Origin: Alopecurus myosuroides
Lineage: Eukaryota > Streptophyta > Magnoliopsida > Poales > Poaceae
Assembly (NCBI GenBank): GCA_028641055.1
Contig: CM054060.1
Coordinates: forward strand, 295,857,480-295,921,479
DNA: 64,000 nucleotides
Direction of reading: 5' to 3'
The notes under the pieces are model-generated. The model was given only the letters and a program-made list of their open reading frames with translations, was not told where the DNA came from and made no database searches. The translations under genes were made by a program, and so were the position numbers. Positions 32,782 to 44,124 of this stretch are shown in pieces. How positions within the stretch are numbered: position 1 is the stretch's first letter; each line of letters opens with the position of its first letter.

Positions 32782-34190
32782 TGATACGTCTCCAACGTAT
32801 CTATAATTTCTGATGTTCCATGTTGATATTATGCCAATTGCTACATGTTTTCTCCCTTCTTTATAGCATTTTTACACGTTTTCTGGGACTAACCTATTAA
32901 CAAGATGCCAAGTGCCAGTTCCCTGTTTTCTGCTGTTTTTAGTTTCAAAAAAGTTGTTATGGAAATATTCTCGGAATTGGAAAATTCGAAAGCCAGAAGT
33001 CCCAAAAGTCCTGGAAGCATCCAGAAGTCCCGAAGAGCCCCGGCGGGGGGCCATAGGGTGCCCACACCATGGGGTGGCGCGGGTCCCCCTGGCCGCGCCA
33101 CCTAGGAGTGTGGGCCCCCTGGCCACCTTCCGGTATCACCCTTTCGCCCATATATACTCCCCGATGCATAAACCCTAGGGGAATCGACCTTTTTCGCAAA
33201 ATACATCTGTAGCTCCCCCGCCGCCACCGACAAGTTTCGGGGGGATAGATCTCTGTTCTGGCACCCTGCCGGGATGGGGAAGTGCCCTCGGAACTCATCT
33301 CCATCGACTCCACCGCCATCTCCATCGCCGTTGCTGTCTCCTATAATGAGGAGGGAGTAGTTCTCCCCCGGGGCTGAGGGCTCTACAGGTAGCTATGTGG
33401 TTCATCTCTCTCTCCCATGGTGTGATCTTTATGTGATCATGAGCTTTGTAATCTAGTTGAATCTGTAGATTGATCGTCATCTGTTATGCTACTCAAGTGG
33501 TTTTGTTGTCTCCATAAACACTTTGATCACGGGGAAAAGGTGACAGTGTGTGCCCCGTGTGGTTTATCATGATATTTATATCTTGTGTTGGAAGGTGAAC
33601 CTATGAAATTGTGGCGTTTGTTTACTAATTTATGGCGCTCGTAGTGACATTGGGGTGCCCTAGAGAGGAAATATAGACTTGAGGAGTGTTGTTAAAGCCC
33701 TACGCAATGATTAGTGTTTGTTATTCGACCGGAGAGTGGTTCGGAGTAGCATAGTGAAGAAATGATATTTATGAATTCAATTATGTGATCATTGTTGAGA
33801 GTGTCCACTAGTGAAAGTAGGAGCCCTAGGCCTTATTTCCAAGCATTGAAACACCGTTTTCCGCCTGTTCTGCTACATGTTTGTTTGCTGCCATTTTTAT
33901 TTAAGATTGCTATTATCACTTATAATCATCCATATTGCTTGTATTTTACTCTCTCTTCGCCGAACTAGTGCACCTATATACCTGACAAGTATATTGGGTG
34001 TGTTGGGGACACAAGATACTTCTCGTATCTTAACTGCAGGATTGCTTGAGAGGGATATCTTTGACCACTACCTCCCTGAGTTCGATATAACATGGGTGAT
34101 CCACTTAAGGGAAACTTGCTGCTGATCTACAAACCTCTGCACTTGGAGGCCCAACACTGTCTACAAGAATAGAAGCGTGCGTAGACATCA
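32782..34190 (+). repeat. 3' LTR of the family-A element
   Basis: Near copy of 27635-29042; TATA-like CATATATACT at 33149-33158; followed by the target copy CCTAC. Confidence 0.9.
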
Positions 34191-35138
34191 CCTACCAGCC
34201 CGTTTTCAGTGGGGCCTCAAGGGAACTACTGGTAATTAAGGTGTTCCTTTTTAATAGAACACCGGAGCAAAGCATTAACACCCCGTGAACACATGTGATC
34301 CTCACATCACAACCATCCCCTCTGGTTGTCCCAATTTCTGTCACTTCGGGGCCTCGGGTTCCGGACAACAATATGTGTAAACAACTTGAAGGTATGATCA
34401 AGAAACAATAATTATCATCATGATTCAATAACATGTTCAGATCTGAGATCATGGCACTCGGGCCCAAAGTGGCAAGCATTATGCATAACAAGTTGCAACA
34501 ATGTCAATAGCACTAATATAAGATACTAGGCACTATTCCCTAACAATCACGACATTATACATGAACGATCTCATCCAATCCCTACCATCCCCTTCAGCCT
34601 ACAATGGGTGAATTACTCACAGATGGATGGGGGAAACATGGATGGTCGATGGAGAGGCGTTGGTGATGATGATGGTGATGATCTCCTCCGATTCCCCGTC
34701 CCGGTAGGGTGCCAGAAAAGGAACTTCTGATCCCTGAATCGAGGTTCGAGGTGGCGGCGGAGCTACGGAATTCTTTCTGAAAAACTATCGAACCCCCTCG
34801 GGTTTTAGGGTTGAAGGCTACTTGTAGTCGAAAGGGGAGACCAAGGGGGGCTCTAGGTGGCCCACACCACCTGGTGGCGCGGCCTAGGGGGTGGTGTGGC
34901 CCCCTCTGGTCCCTCTCCTGCCATCCTTTTGGCTCCCGGGGTCTTCTGGTGTTTTAGGGCCAACGGGGTCTTTTCTGGGCAATTTCCCGAAAGTTGATTT
35001 TTCTGCACAAAAACGAGACACCAAAGTAATTCTGCTGAAAACAACGTTAGTCCGTGTTAGTTGCATTCAAAACACACAAGTTTAGAGGCAAACAATAGGA
35101 AAAGTGTTCGGAAAGGGAGATACGTTTTCGACATATCA

Positions 35139-35155
35139 ACTCCCCCCAAGCTTAG
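35139..35155 (-). promoter_or_regulatory. Polypurine tract of the minus-strand Athila-like element
   Basis: On the minus strand CTAAGCTTGGGGGGAGT abuts the 3' LTR start TGATATGTCG. Its first 15 bases recur at about 37081-37094 on the same strand. Confidence 0.8.
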
Positions 35156-37111
35156 CTTATTGCTTGTCCTCATGCAATTCAGTGACAACTGAGTGCGATA
35201 AAAGACTTTGACGAACACATTTGTTTCATATGATGTAAATATACTCACTATATGATCAAATACTTAATTATGCTCATGATAAGATACATGCAAGATACTG
35301 TCACTTAATAGCTATGCAAACCATGAAGAGACAACAACATATTAATAATAAACGACATGAAGCATAACTATTTGCAAGATTGTAATATTCATAATAGGAT
35401 CTAGTAAAGTGGTATCTCGCTTGCCCTTAAGTGTGGGGCAAAACATAAATGCCAGGGCACCTCTGAAGTTCAAGGGAAGACTAGAAGTAAAGATATCAAA
35501 GATACAAGTGTCAAGATTATACCACAATCAACCGTGCTTTGGGACAAACACATCACACTAAGAATGACCATTGTGCTCTCAAGAAAGTGCTAAAAGAATA
35601 TGGTGGAGACTCAACATAAAAGTAAAAGAAAGGCCCTTCGCAGAGGGAAGCATGGATCAACTCATGTGCTAGAGCTTTTTATTTTATTAAACAAAGGTAT
35701 TGAAAACATTTTGAGAGAGGTGTATGCTTATGTCAACGAATGGTAAACATACAATACAGTACGTCACAAGCCAACTAGATTCATAAGAGCGGCTCCCATG
35801 TGAAGGACGCATCTGGGTAGAAGGTCATCCCTCTTTCTCTTTTGTTTACACAATTATGCTTTGACTGATAAATCAGGGGCAAAAATAGTGAAGAGATTTT
35901 GAGTGTATTAATTTGGGGCTGGGCACCCCGCTGCCAGCTCTTCTATAATTTGGATAAGTGGATGAAGCCAATAGTCCAGGGTGTGAAATCCAATCAACAA
36001 GTGAGATAAATATTCTCTATTTACGTCCTTATGAGCTAAACAGGGGCACAAAACAGGAATAATTTTTAGCAGGTTTTAAAGGCAACACATGAGCAATTTA
36101 CTTGGAGTGGCGGTTAAATACCACATATAGGTAGGTATGGTGGACACATTTGGCAAACTTTGGTTTTGGGGAGTTGGATGCACGAGTAGAGCTCATATTC
36201 AGTACAGGTGAAGGCTAGCAATAGACAGGGAGCGACAATCAAGAGAGCAACAACTATCATATCATGTTTGTGACAAAGCAAAATTAACCGAGGCACAAAA
36301 TTGATACTAGAACTCTGAGGCAAAATAAATCATCGAGGCTTATTGACTTTTTATTTTCAGTCATAGCATGCGTGAGCATGTGCCAAGTCTATTCAAATGA
36401 AACAGTCAAAGGAGGCTACCACAATATCATACCCTTCTACGAATAGAACAATGCGAACAAATATTTATATGACATGTCATTTACCATTAATAAATTGGAA
36501 CTAAAAACAAGAGAGCACGAACTATTAAGCAGCCATTAAGTCACATATATCTTATACGAACTAACTAAGCATGCTCACATAGATGGATATATGTACAAAA
36601 ATGAAAGCAAATAGAGTTTATACCAGCCTCTCACCACAACTGGAATTGTCATAAATCATCATTATTGCTCTTCACTTGTGGCTCGAATAATATATAAAGA
36701 AAACCAAGATCCAATGGAGTCATAGACGACTTTTGAACTCTGCAACAAACTTTAGAAAACCAAAGAAGAACAACAAATATTTTTGGGGTTTTCAATTAAA
36801 ACAAGAACAAAAAGAGAACAAGCAAACAAAGCAAAATATTTTTGGATTTTTGAATACTAAACTGCAACTTAAAAGATAAAGCAAACCAACTAAAGAAAAA
36901 ATAGAGAGAAACAACATAAATATTTTTGGTCTTTTTGTGTTTTGGAAAACTAGAATAGAACAATAAAATAAAGAAATGAAAACAAGCGAAAGAAACAAAA
37001 GAAATGAAAGAAAACGAAAACATGGATATACAAAGAACCGACCGAACATGATATGTAAGTGAGTGTGATGTCGGTATACCTCCCCCCAAGCTTAGGCTTT
37101 TGGCCTAAGTG
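35156..37111 (-). other. Non-coding 3' region of the minus-strand Athila-like element
   Basis: No gene. Blocks correspond to those in 1337-4272 read in reverse, for example the CTGGGCACCCCGCTG segment near 35920. A/C-rich low-complexity DNA at 36770-37030 gives fortuitous hydrophobic frames. Confidence 0.7.
37081..37109 (-). other. Internal second polypurine tract with hairpin
   Basis: Minus strand: stem CTTAGGC / GCCTAAG (37103-37109 and 37091-37097) with a 5-base loop runs into AGCTTGGGGGGA (37081-37092), a copy of the tract at 35139-35155. It lies just after the end of the Athila ORF. Confidence 0.6.
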
Positions 37112-38243
37112 GAGATCAATCAAAGCGCGGGAAATATCCCCACTGCGGTGCATCGTCCCTCGCATGGTCGTACTCGGGCGCCCAAGAAGAAGATGAAGCA
37201 GCTAGCGCATAGTCATAACCGGGGTGCTGGTATGGGATCCCCGTGGTGTCATAGGGATGGACGAAATCACCATCGTCCCCCTCGTCGGCATCCTCCTCTT
37301 GCTAGGGGTGATGCTCAAGATATGTGTCCAGTTCACTCTCAGAAAGCTTCCATCCTTGTCTGTTATTAAGATTAAACAAAAGAGGTGCATGCAAAAGTAC
37401 TTCCCTAACAGTTTTAACAACTCTCCACCCGGATCGTTTGGAGAAAGTTAATTCAAAAGATAAATTATGTAAGTGAGCATGGGTAGAAAGAAACTTATGT
37501 TGAACCATGGAAATAAGATCAATCCTCTCTATAGGAAACTACAGGACTAGAGGATGCGGCTCCAAACCATGCAAAGCTAGCAAGCGCGAGGCAATAAGAC
37601 CTCCACAAACTCTGCCCTTCTCACGGTTATGTGAGAGACGGTAAGTAATCTAAGCGCCAAAATTATAAGACCTATCACATCTTAAGGTAGCGGCAATAAA
37701 TGCCAAATCATAGACAAATAGCTTGTTGGCAGTTTTTCTAGCTAACACACATTTAGAAATAAAATAGGCAAAGTATCGAATGCTAGGGAGTTGAATTTCT
37801 CGAATTTTACCACTCTCCCCTGTGAAGCTTCTTCCTTGGCAAATCTCCTCATATAATTCCAGCAGTGGTTTAGGCCTCCCTTTAATCTTCTCACAAGAAC
37901 CCCACTCCGGTACCTTAATAGCTGCACAAAAATCACTGAAAGGCAGACTCACAACTTTATTGTAAATTTTATAGTGGACCATTGGGTTATTTTAGGACCA
38001 TTTAAAACGAAAATCCTGCACCACAGACATAGTTAGTTTCACATATTGGATAGGCTCATCCTCAAGGAAATGGTCCAAGCCTGCATTATGCACAAGAGTG
38101 TTAAAATCCTGCGAAATTTCCGTAATCCTCATGAATTCCTGACATGGATAAATTGATGGGAACTCTCTATCTTCACGGTGCACGCGCATGAACTCCTACA
38201 ACTCCAACTCATGCTGGTTTAGTTGATGAACATTGTGCTCCAT
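37112..38243 (-). pseudogene. Athila-type ORF (PF03078-like), decayed
   Basis: On the minus strand from an ATG near 38243: MEHNVHQLNQHELEL, a stop, then FMRVHREDREFPSIYP and RFKWS. Next come MVHYKIYNKVVSLPFSDFC and the LPSIRYFAYFISKCVLARK segment (37650-37982). After a TAG comes NREKGRVCGGLIASRLLA and, to about 37114, an acidic Tyr-rich tail. The order and motifs are those of the Arabidopsis Athila ORF-1 family, of unknown function and sometimes called env-position. At least three stops are present, so no full protein is made. Confidence 0.7.
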
Positions 38244-39203
38244 CTCTGAATTTTTTCAACAATCATCACAAAAATTAATTTCGAGCAACTATAAGGTGGA
38301 AACTACCATAGGGACCTATATGAGAGCTAAACATACATCAAAAACACATTATTTCTACTCAAATCAAGCATGAAAACTCACATAAGCTGTCACCTATAGT
38401 ACCAAAATACTCAAGAAATATTCACTAAACAAAATTCTACTTGGATCATCGGAGGAGTCACATACCAGAGATCAAACACACCAAATATCAGCACAAATGA
38501 TGGGCTGAAGAAGGAGATCAAAAATCTAGAGGAAGAATAGCAAGAACACGGGTTCTAGGAAATGTTTTCAGTTTGGGAGGTGAGAGAGAAGACGTTGGCA
38601 GTGGAGAGAGTAAGTGGAGGGCCAAGGGGCCCCAAACCATGTGTTGGCACCACCAGGGGGCTGGCCGCGCCACCCTGTGGTGTGCCTGACTGGTGGGTCC
38701 CCCTGGGGCCTCCCAGGTGGTTTTCTGCCTCATTTTTGACGTAAATTTTTATTATATTTTTCTGGATTTTTTCGAGAAACTTTATTTTTGAGGTATTTCC
38801 AGAATTTTAATAATCAATAAAAAGAGGAAAACAAAAGTGAAAAGGTGGGAAACAAAACCAAAACCAGCACTACAGAGGTTCTATGACACTCTAATGAAAG
38901 AATATCCAAGGAAAACAAAGGTGGTAGTGGTGAAAACAAAAGTATGGGTGGTGAAAACATGCATAACCTCAGTAATCAAGGTGAAAACATCAGGAAAAAC
39001 TGCATAAGGATGGTGGAAAACATGATTGTACTCAAGTAGTAATGTGATAACAGAAATAAACATGGTGAAAACATAATGGGGAAGGTGAAAACATAGTGCA
39101 AACATTACCCACTTCATTTAAAATCATTTAGTTAACAAGGGTGATCAAGTCTTGTTACCAAAACAATTTTATATGAAACAAAACTTTGTTTCTCACTAAA
39201 TAC
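38244..39203 (-). other. Spacer between protease and Athila ORF, polymerase missing
   Basis: No reverse transcriptase or integrase motif. Contains GGTGAAAACA-type repeats at 38929-39093 and a GC-rich patch at 38580-38715 that resembles LTR U3 text (CCTCCCAGG, GGTGTG). Confidence 0.6.
38929..39093. repeat. Irregular repeats of GGTGAAAACA
   Basis: Five exact copies at 38929, 38950, 38980, 39064 and 39084, and one variant GGTGGAAAACA at 39012, at unequal spacing. The minus-strand open frame across them (repeating HVFT) is a by-product. Confidence 0.7.
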
Positions 39204-40310
39204 TCATGTTACCTCAACCTTGATAGACATAGTCCCAATCATAATAATTTCATAATCTTTGGGTGGCTTTGGAATAGGACAATAAAATTCTCCAATCTTG
39301 ATGGTCTCAATATTGTCAATAGAATTTAGACCATATTTTCTATAAATCTTCTTGGGAAAATAAACAGTGTGCTCTTTATCATTAACATTAAAAGTAACTT
39401 TTCCTTGATTGCAGTCAATAACAGCCCCTGCAGTATTAAGAAAAGGTCTTCCAAGAATAATAGACATATTATCATCTTCAGGCATTTCCAACACAACAAA
39501 GTCAGTTAATATCAAACAATTATTAGCAAATTGAACAGGAACATCCTCACATATACCCACAGGAACAGCAGTGGATTTATCAGCCATTTTAAAATATATA
39601 TCAGTTGGTATCAATTTTTCTAGGAGGAGTCTTCTATAGATATTAAAAGGCATGACACTAACTCCAGCTCCTAAATCACACAAAGCAGTTCTAACATAAT
39701 TATTTTTAATAGAACATGGAATAGTTGGTATACCAGGATCTCCAAGCTTCTGAGGAACCTTGCCATTAAAAGAGTAATTAGCAAGCATAGTGGATATTTC
39801 CTCATTAGGAATCTTCCCTTTGTTAGAGACAATATCTTTCATATACTTTGCATAAGGAGGCAATTTAATAACATCAGTTAAAGGAATTTGCAAGAACAAA
39901 GGTTTCATCCATTCACAAAACTTGTTATAATGTTCTTCTTCCTTAGATTTGTGTTTCTTATTAGGAAAAGGCATTGGTTTTTGTACCCAAGGTTCTCTCT
40001 CATTACCATGTTCATTAGCAATGAAATCTTCCTTAGTGTACTTTGCAGTTTTAGTTTGCTTTTCAGGTTCAGCTACAGGTTCTTCTTTATCAGAAGCATC
40101 ATTCTTTTCATTACCACTTTCAGTTTCAGCATCAAAGATAGATATACTATTAGGATCTTTAGCAAGTTCAGAGGATTCTACAACAGTTTTATGTTTCTTC
40201 TTCTTTTTCTTCTTAGTATGAATAACATTATCATTAGTTTGTTTTAGAATGTTGTTCAATTCTTTTAGGATGTACCTTAGGATATAAAGGATCTTGTGTA
40301 TCAATACCAC
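39204..40310 (-). CDS. Gag C-terminus and aspartic protease ORF, 368 aa, open
   Basis: A Lys/Glu-rich linker (residues 35-130) leads into a retropepsin domain. ALCDLGAGVSVMP has the catalytic Asp at 212, MADKS and the DVPVQF strand follow, and SIILGRPFLNTAGAVIDC has the flap segment at 284-300. The domain would process the polyprotein. The frame is open to the stop, unlike the rest of the element, but upstream gag is in another frame (shift near 40255), so the ATG at 40310 is probably not natural. Polymerase domains normally fused downstream are absent. Confidence 0.75.
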   Translation of the reverse strand: MVLIHKILYILRYILKELNNILKQTNDNVIHTKKKKKKKHKTVVESSELAKDPNSISIFDAETESGNEKNDASDKEEPVAEPEKQTKTAKYTKEDFIANEHGNEREPWVQKPMPFPNKKHKSKEEEHYNKFCEWMKPLFLQIPLTDVIKLPPYAKYMKDIVSNKGKIPNEEISTMLANYSFNGKVPQKLGDPGIPTIPCSIKNNYVRTALCDLGAGVSVMPFNIYRRLLLEKLIPTDIYFKMADKSTAVPVGICEDVPVQFANNCLILTDFVVLEMPEDDNMSIILGRPFLNTAGAVIDCNQGKVTFNVNDKEHTVYFPKKIYRKYGLNSIDNIETIKIGEFYCPIPKPPKDYEIIMIGTMSIKVEVT

Positions 40311-41874
40311 TTCTAGTTCTTATTTCATAAGCATGTTTTTCCTTAGAAGCATTAACTAGCAAATCTTTTTGCACTTTAGCAAGTTGATCAATTTGAGTTT
40401 GAACGATTTGAAAATGTTTAACAAGCATTTTAACATCATTAGAGGTTCTTTCTATAATGCCATGTAAATTATCAATAGCTCTAGAGTTTTCCATTAGGTG
40501 GTTTTGCACTCTCATATTCAAATTATCTTGCTTGATAACATAATTATCAAATTCATCTAAACATTGATCAGGAGTTTTATTATAGGGAATATCTCTACTA
40601 TCAAAATATTGGAAAGAGTGTACCTCAATGGTGGATGAGTGAGGGATTGGCTTACATAATTCTTCTATAGGTGGAAGATTTTTCACATCTTCATATTTAA
40701 TACCCCTCTCTTTAAGAGATTTCTTGGCTTCTCTCATCACTTCATCATTTAATTCAATCATTCCCCTCTTCTTGGGTGTTGGTGTTGGTATTGATACTAG
40801 AGTAGAGATCGGCTCAGGCTCAACCATAGTCCAATCATCATGATTCTGACTTGTTTTAGCCATTAATTCCTGAGCTCCTTCTGGAGTTCTTTGCTTGAAA
40901 ACACAACCAGCACAACTATCCAGGTATTCCTAGATTCAATAGTTAGTCCATTATAGAATATATCAAGAAGTTTATTATTTTTTAGCTTATGCCTAGGTGT
41001 AGCCCTAACTAAAGAACAGAACCTTTCCCAAGATACATGCAATTTCTCTCCTTCCAATTGCTTGAAATTAAATATATTTTGTAAAGCAGCATCTTGAGCA
41101 CTAGCAGGAAAATATTTCTGAAAGAAAACATTAACCAAACCAATATGACTATCAATAGATCCCAGAGACAAGTTATTAAACCAAGTTTTAGCTCCATATT
41201 TTAATGAGGAAGGGAATATTTTAGCAACAAAGTAGCTACGTTTCTTAAGATTATCAGAGAATAAACTACTCAAAGAGGAGAGCTCATTCATATGTTTCAT
41301 AGCACTTTCATTTTTAGTACCACAAAAAGGTTCTTTCTCAACAATAGATATATAAGATAAATCAAGAGATAAATCATAATCATTATCCCTAATACTAATA
41401 GGAGAGGTGGCAAACTTAGCATCATGAGATAATTTATATTTAACAACACGACTTTCAATAAGACTCATAACAACATCTTTATCCTTCGTAGCATGTATTT
41501 CATCAATAAGATCATCATTAAGTTCAATATAGGAATCATCAAATCATCATTAGGATTCTCTATAAGCTCAGGTGAAACAGCAGGAGTAACATGGTTTTAT
41601 CAGGAGTTTCAGTGTTTGCAATATTTTTAGCTTTAACAATAGTAGCATCTAAGAAAGGGCCGAGAGAACCACTCTCATCAAGCACAGTAGAAGCATCATC
41701 AAAAGTATCAGAAGTATTTTCAGATTCAGCATAAGTAGCATGTGTAGCATGTGGTGGTGTAAGCATCTTACTCATAACAGACGGTGAATCAAGAGCAACA
41801 GAGGTGTTCAGAGTTGCACCTCTTCTTGTAGTGGATGGTAATATAGGAAACTTTCCATCACGAGTCTTACCCAT
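40234..41874 (-). pseudogene. gag of the minus-strand Athila-like element, three frames
   Basis: N-terminus MGKTRDGKFPILPSTTRRG at 41874-41560. The central Retrotrans_gag-type domain (41468-40863) has FPSSLKYGAKTWFNNL and FFQKYFPASAQDAALQNIF, roughly residues 80-180 of that frame. The C-terminal part (40863-40234) has PTPKKRGMIELNDEV and a coiled-coil region QIVQTQIDQLAKVQKDLL. Frame changes lie near 41540 and 40870, and another to the protease near 40255. No zinc knuckle is seen. Confidence 0.8.
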
Positions 41875-41932
41875 GATGAATGATGGCAGTAGATAATAAT
41901 ACTCTCCGATGAGCTTGCAAATAAAGCTATGC

Positions 41933-41950
41933 TCCCCGGCAACAGCGCCA
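41933..41950 (-). promoter_or_regulatory. Primer-binding site (tRNA-Asp), minus strand
   Basis: Minus strand TGGCGCTGTTGCCGGGGA, 11 bases after the LTR end; one change from perfect tRNA-Asp complementarity. Confidence 0.85.
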
Positions 41951-41961
41951 GAAAATAGTCT

Positions 41962-43357
41962 TGATGACCCACAAGTATAGGGGATCGCAACAGTCTTCGA
42001 GGGAAGTAAAACCCAAATTTATTGATTCGACACAAGGGGAGCCAAAGAATATTTGTGAGACTTAACAAGTGATTTCTCAATTCATCTGCACCTGAAAGTA
42101 CTTTTGTTCACAGTGGTTTATTAGTAGTAACAGTTTTATAGTAGCAGCAGTAGTGAAATAATAGCAGCAGTGGAATGAAAACAACAATAGTGGTGTTCGA
42201 AGTAAACAACGGGATTAAATACTGTAGGCATAGGGATGGATGAACAGGCGTTGCATGGATAAGATAGTTCATATAATAATGAATACATGGGCATTGCAGA
42301 TAAATAATATAAAGCATCCAAGCACTAAGTAACCATAGGCATGTGTTTCGTGGATAGTCGTACGTGCTCGCAATGAGAACTTGCACAACATCTTTTGTCC
42401 TACCAGCCCGTTTTTAGCGGGGCCTCTAGAGAACTACTGGTAATTAAGGTGTTCCTTTCAATAGAACACCGGAGCAAAGCATTAACACTCTGTGAACACA
42501 TGTGATCCTCATATCACAGTCACCCCCTCCGGTTGTCCCAATTTCTGTCACTTTGGGGCCTCGAGTTCCGGACAACAATATGTGTAAACAACTTGCAGGT
42601 ATGATCAAGAAACAATAATTATCATCGTGATTCAATAACATGTTCAGATCTGGGATCATGGCACTCGGGCCCAAAGTGGCAAGCATTAAGCATAACAAGT
42701 TGCAACAATGACAATAGCACTAATAGAAGATACTAGGCACTATTCCCTAACAATCACAACATTATTACATGAACGATCTCATCCAATCCCTACCATCCCC
42801 TTCAGCATACAGTGGGGTAATTACTCACACATGGATGGGGGAAACATGAATGGTCGATGGAGAGGCGATGGTGATGACAATGGCGATGATCTCCTCCAAT
42901 TCCATGTCCCGGCAGGGTGTCAGATCAGGAACTTCTGATCCCCGAATCGAGGTTCGGGGTGGCGGCGGAGCTACAAACTTCTTTCTGGAAAACTATCGAC
43001 CCCCCCTCGGGTTTTAGGGTTGAAGGCTATTTGTAGTCGAAAGGGGAGACCGAGGGGGGCTCTGGGTGGCCCACACCACTTGGTGGCGCGGCCTAGGGGG
43101 GCCAAGGGGTGGTGTGGCCCCCCTCTGGTCCCTCTCCTGGCCTCCTTTTGGCTCCCAGGGTCTTCTGGTGTTTAAGGGCCAACGGGGTCTTTTCTGGGCA
43201 ATTTCCCGAAAGTTGATTTTTCTTCCCAAAAACGAGACACCAAAGTAATTCTGCTGAAAACAACGTTAGTCCGTGTTAGCTGCATTCAAAACACACCTTT
43301 TTAGAGGCAAACAATAGGAAAAGTGTTCAGAAAAGGAGATACGTTTTCGACGTATCA
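41962..43357 (-). repeat. 5' LTR of the minus-strand Athila-like element, 1396 bp
   Basis: Minus strand TGATACGTCGAAAACG...TGGGTCATCA. A weak TATA-like CTACAAATAGCC is near 43026-43037 (minus). Followed by target copy GCCAC at 43358-43362. Confidence 0.9.
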
Positions 43358-43795
43358 GCCACCTTTATAGTCACCCTGTTACGGCGTGAGGTTTGATGTC
43401 ATCAAAGTACTCTTTCGGTATTAGTGATTGACATGATCTCTTGGTCTAAGGAATAAGGTTACTTAGAATGCAGGATAGAACAATATAAACTAAATGACTT
43501 GATCGTATTGTTATACTTAGTTTGGGTCTATTTTTATCATATCTTTCTTTTAATGACATGACCCCAGTAGTAACAACATCCAATGTTCATGATCAGGAAA
43601 CCTTGATCATCTGTTAATCAACGAGCTAGTTAAAAGAGAGGCTTTACTAGGAACCATTGTTTGTTTGTTGAACACACATGTATCAACGTTTCCGGTTAAT
43701 ACAATTCTAGCATGATAAAGAAACATTCATCATAAACAAGGAATAACATAATAAACACTTTATTATTACCTCTCGGGCATATACCCTTCAGCGGG

Positions 43796-44121
43796 CGCTA
43801 GGGTTTTCGTCGCCGGCGTTAATGGGGATGCACTGGAGAGTGGGAAGTGGGGACGGTTGTGTAGGATGGGGGGACGCGTGGCCATTAATAAGGATGGGAG
43901 GGGCATGCGAATGGGCGGTGTGCTACTGACGGGCGGGCCACCCCGTCGTGTGCTCCCGCGCGAGAGCGCGTCCGCAACCGCTCAAATCCCGACCAAATCT
44001 GGGCCGGGCTTGAGCAGGACCGAACCAAAAACGGACCCGGACGCGAGACAGGAAGCCCCGTACGGGCCTGTTTTTGGATGGGACTGTCCAGGACAAGTAG
44101 GCAGACCTGTAGGAGATGTCC
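43796..44121 (-). other. Right-hand end of the DNA transposon
   Basis: GC-rich, upstream (5') of the decayed minus-strand gene in the original orientation, so it would have held its promoter and leader. No motif assigned except the terminal inverted repeat. Confidence 0.5.
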
Positions 44122-44124
44122 TGA

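Larger units (their letters stand above)
27635..34190 (+). mobile_element. Non-autonomous Athila-like LTR element (family A), 6556 bp
   Basis: LTRs 27635-29042 (1408 bp) and 32782-34190 (1409 bp), target duplication CCTAC (27630-27634, 34191-34195), tRNA-Asp primer site and polypurine tract. The only gene-like content is one unassigned ORF (29177-29978). There is no gag, protease or polymerase. The LTRs differ at clearly more positions than those of the 8903 element. A relative is at 57603-61657. Confidence 0.92.
27193..35138 (-). repeat. 3' LTR of the minus-strand Athila-like element, interrupted
   Basis: Composed of 27193-27634 and 34196-35138 (about 1385 bp together), against 1396 bp for the 5' LTR. 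The interruption falls at a site intact in the 5' LTR near 42402, which shows the empty sequence TTTGTCCTACCAGCCC. Confidence 0.9.
27193..43357 (-). mobile_element. Athila-like LTR retrotransposon lacking polymerase, about 9.6 kb before nesting
   Basis: 5-bp target duplication GCCAC at 27188-27192 and 43358-43362. 5' LTR 41962-43357, tRNA-Asp primer site, broken gag, protease, a decayed Athila-type ORF, polypurine tract, and a 3' LTR 27193-35138 that is itself split by another element. Reverse transcriptase, RNase H and integrase are absent between the protease (39204) and the Athila ORF (38243). Both ends are intact, so the loss predates insertion or was an internal deletion. Confidence 0.9.
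25994..43790 (-). mobile_element. Copia solo LTR (BARE/Angela-like), about 1.63 kb before nesting
   Basis: Read on the minus strand it starts TGAAGGGTATATGCCC and ends TGTACCCTTCA, with flanks GTGGG (25989-25993) and GCGGG (43791-43795), one mismatch. No internal Copia region remains, so it is a solo LTR left by LTR-LTR recombination. A minus-strand TATA box (CTATAAAAAG) lies at 26414-26423. The rest (26424-27192 and 43363-43790) has no gene. It is split by the Athila-like element at 27193. Confidence 0.8.
24820..44121 (-). mobile_element. Non-autonomous DNA transposon (PIF/Harbinger-like), about 1.5 kb before nesting
   Basis: Terminal inverted repeats of 21 bp match at 19 positions: left GGACATCTCCTACGGG..., right (reverse-complemented) GGACATCTCCTACAGG.... 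They are flanked by TGA on both sides (24817-24819 and 44122-44124). A 3-bp duplication and the ATCTCC core resemble PIF/Harbinger ends, though TGA is not the usual TWA. It carries a decayed minus-strand gene (25028-25969). All of 25994-43790 is later insertion. Confidence 0.7.

Noticed and set aside
37112..38243. Envelope gene in the minus-strand Athila-like element
   Set aside because: The motifs match the Athila ORF-1 family of unknown function, and no signal peptide or membrane segment is seen in these pieces.
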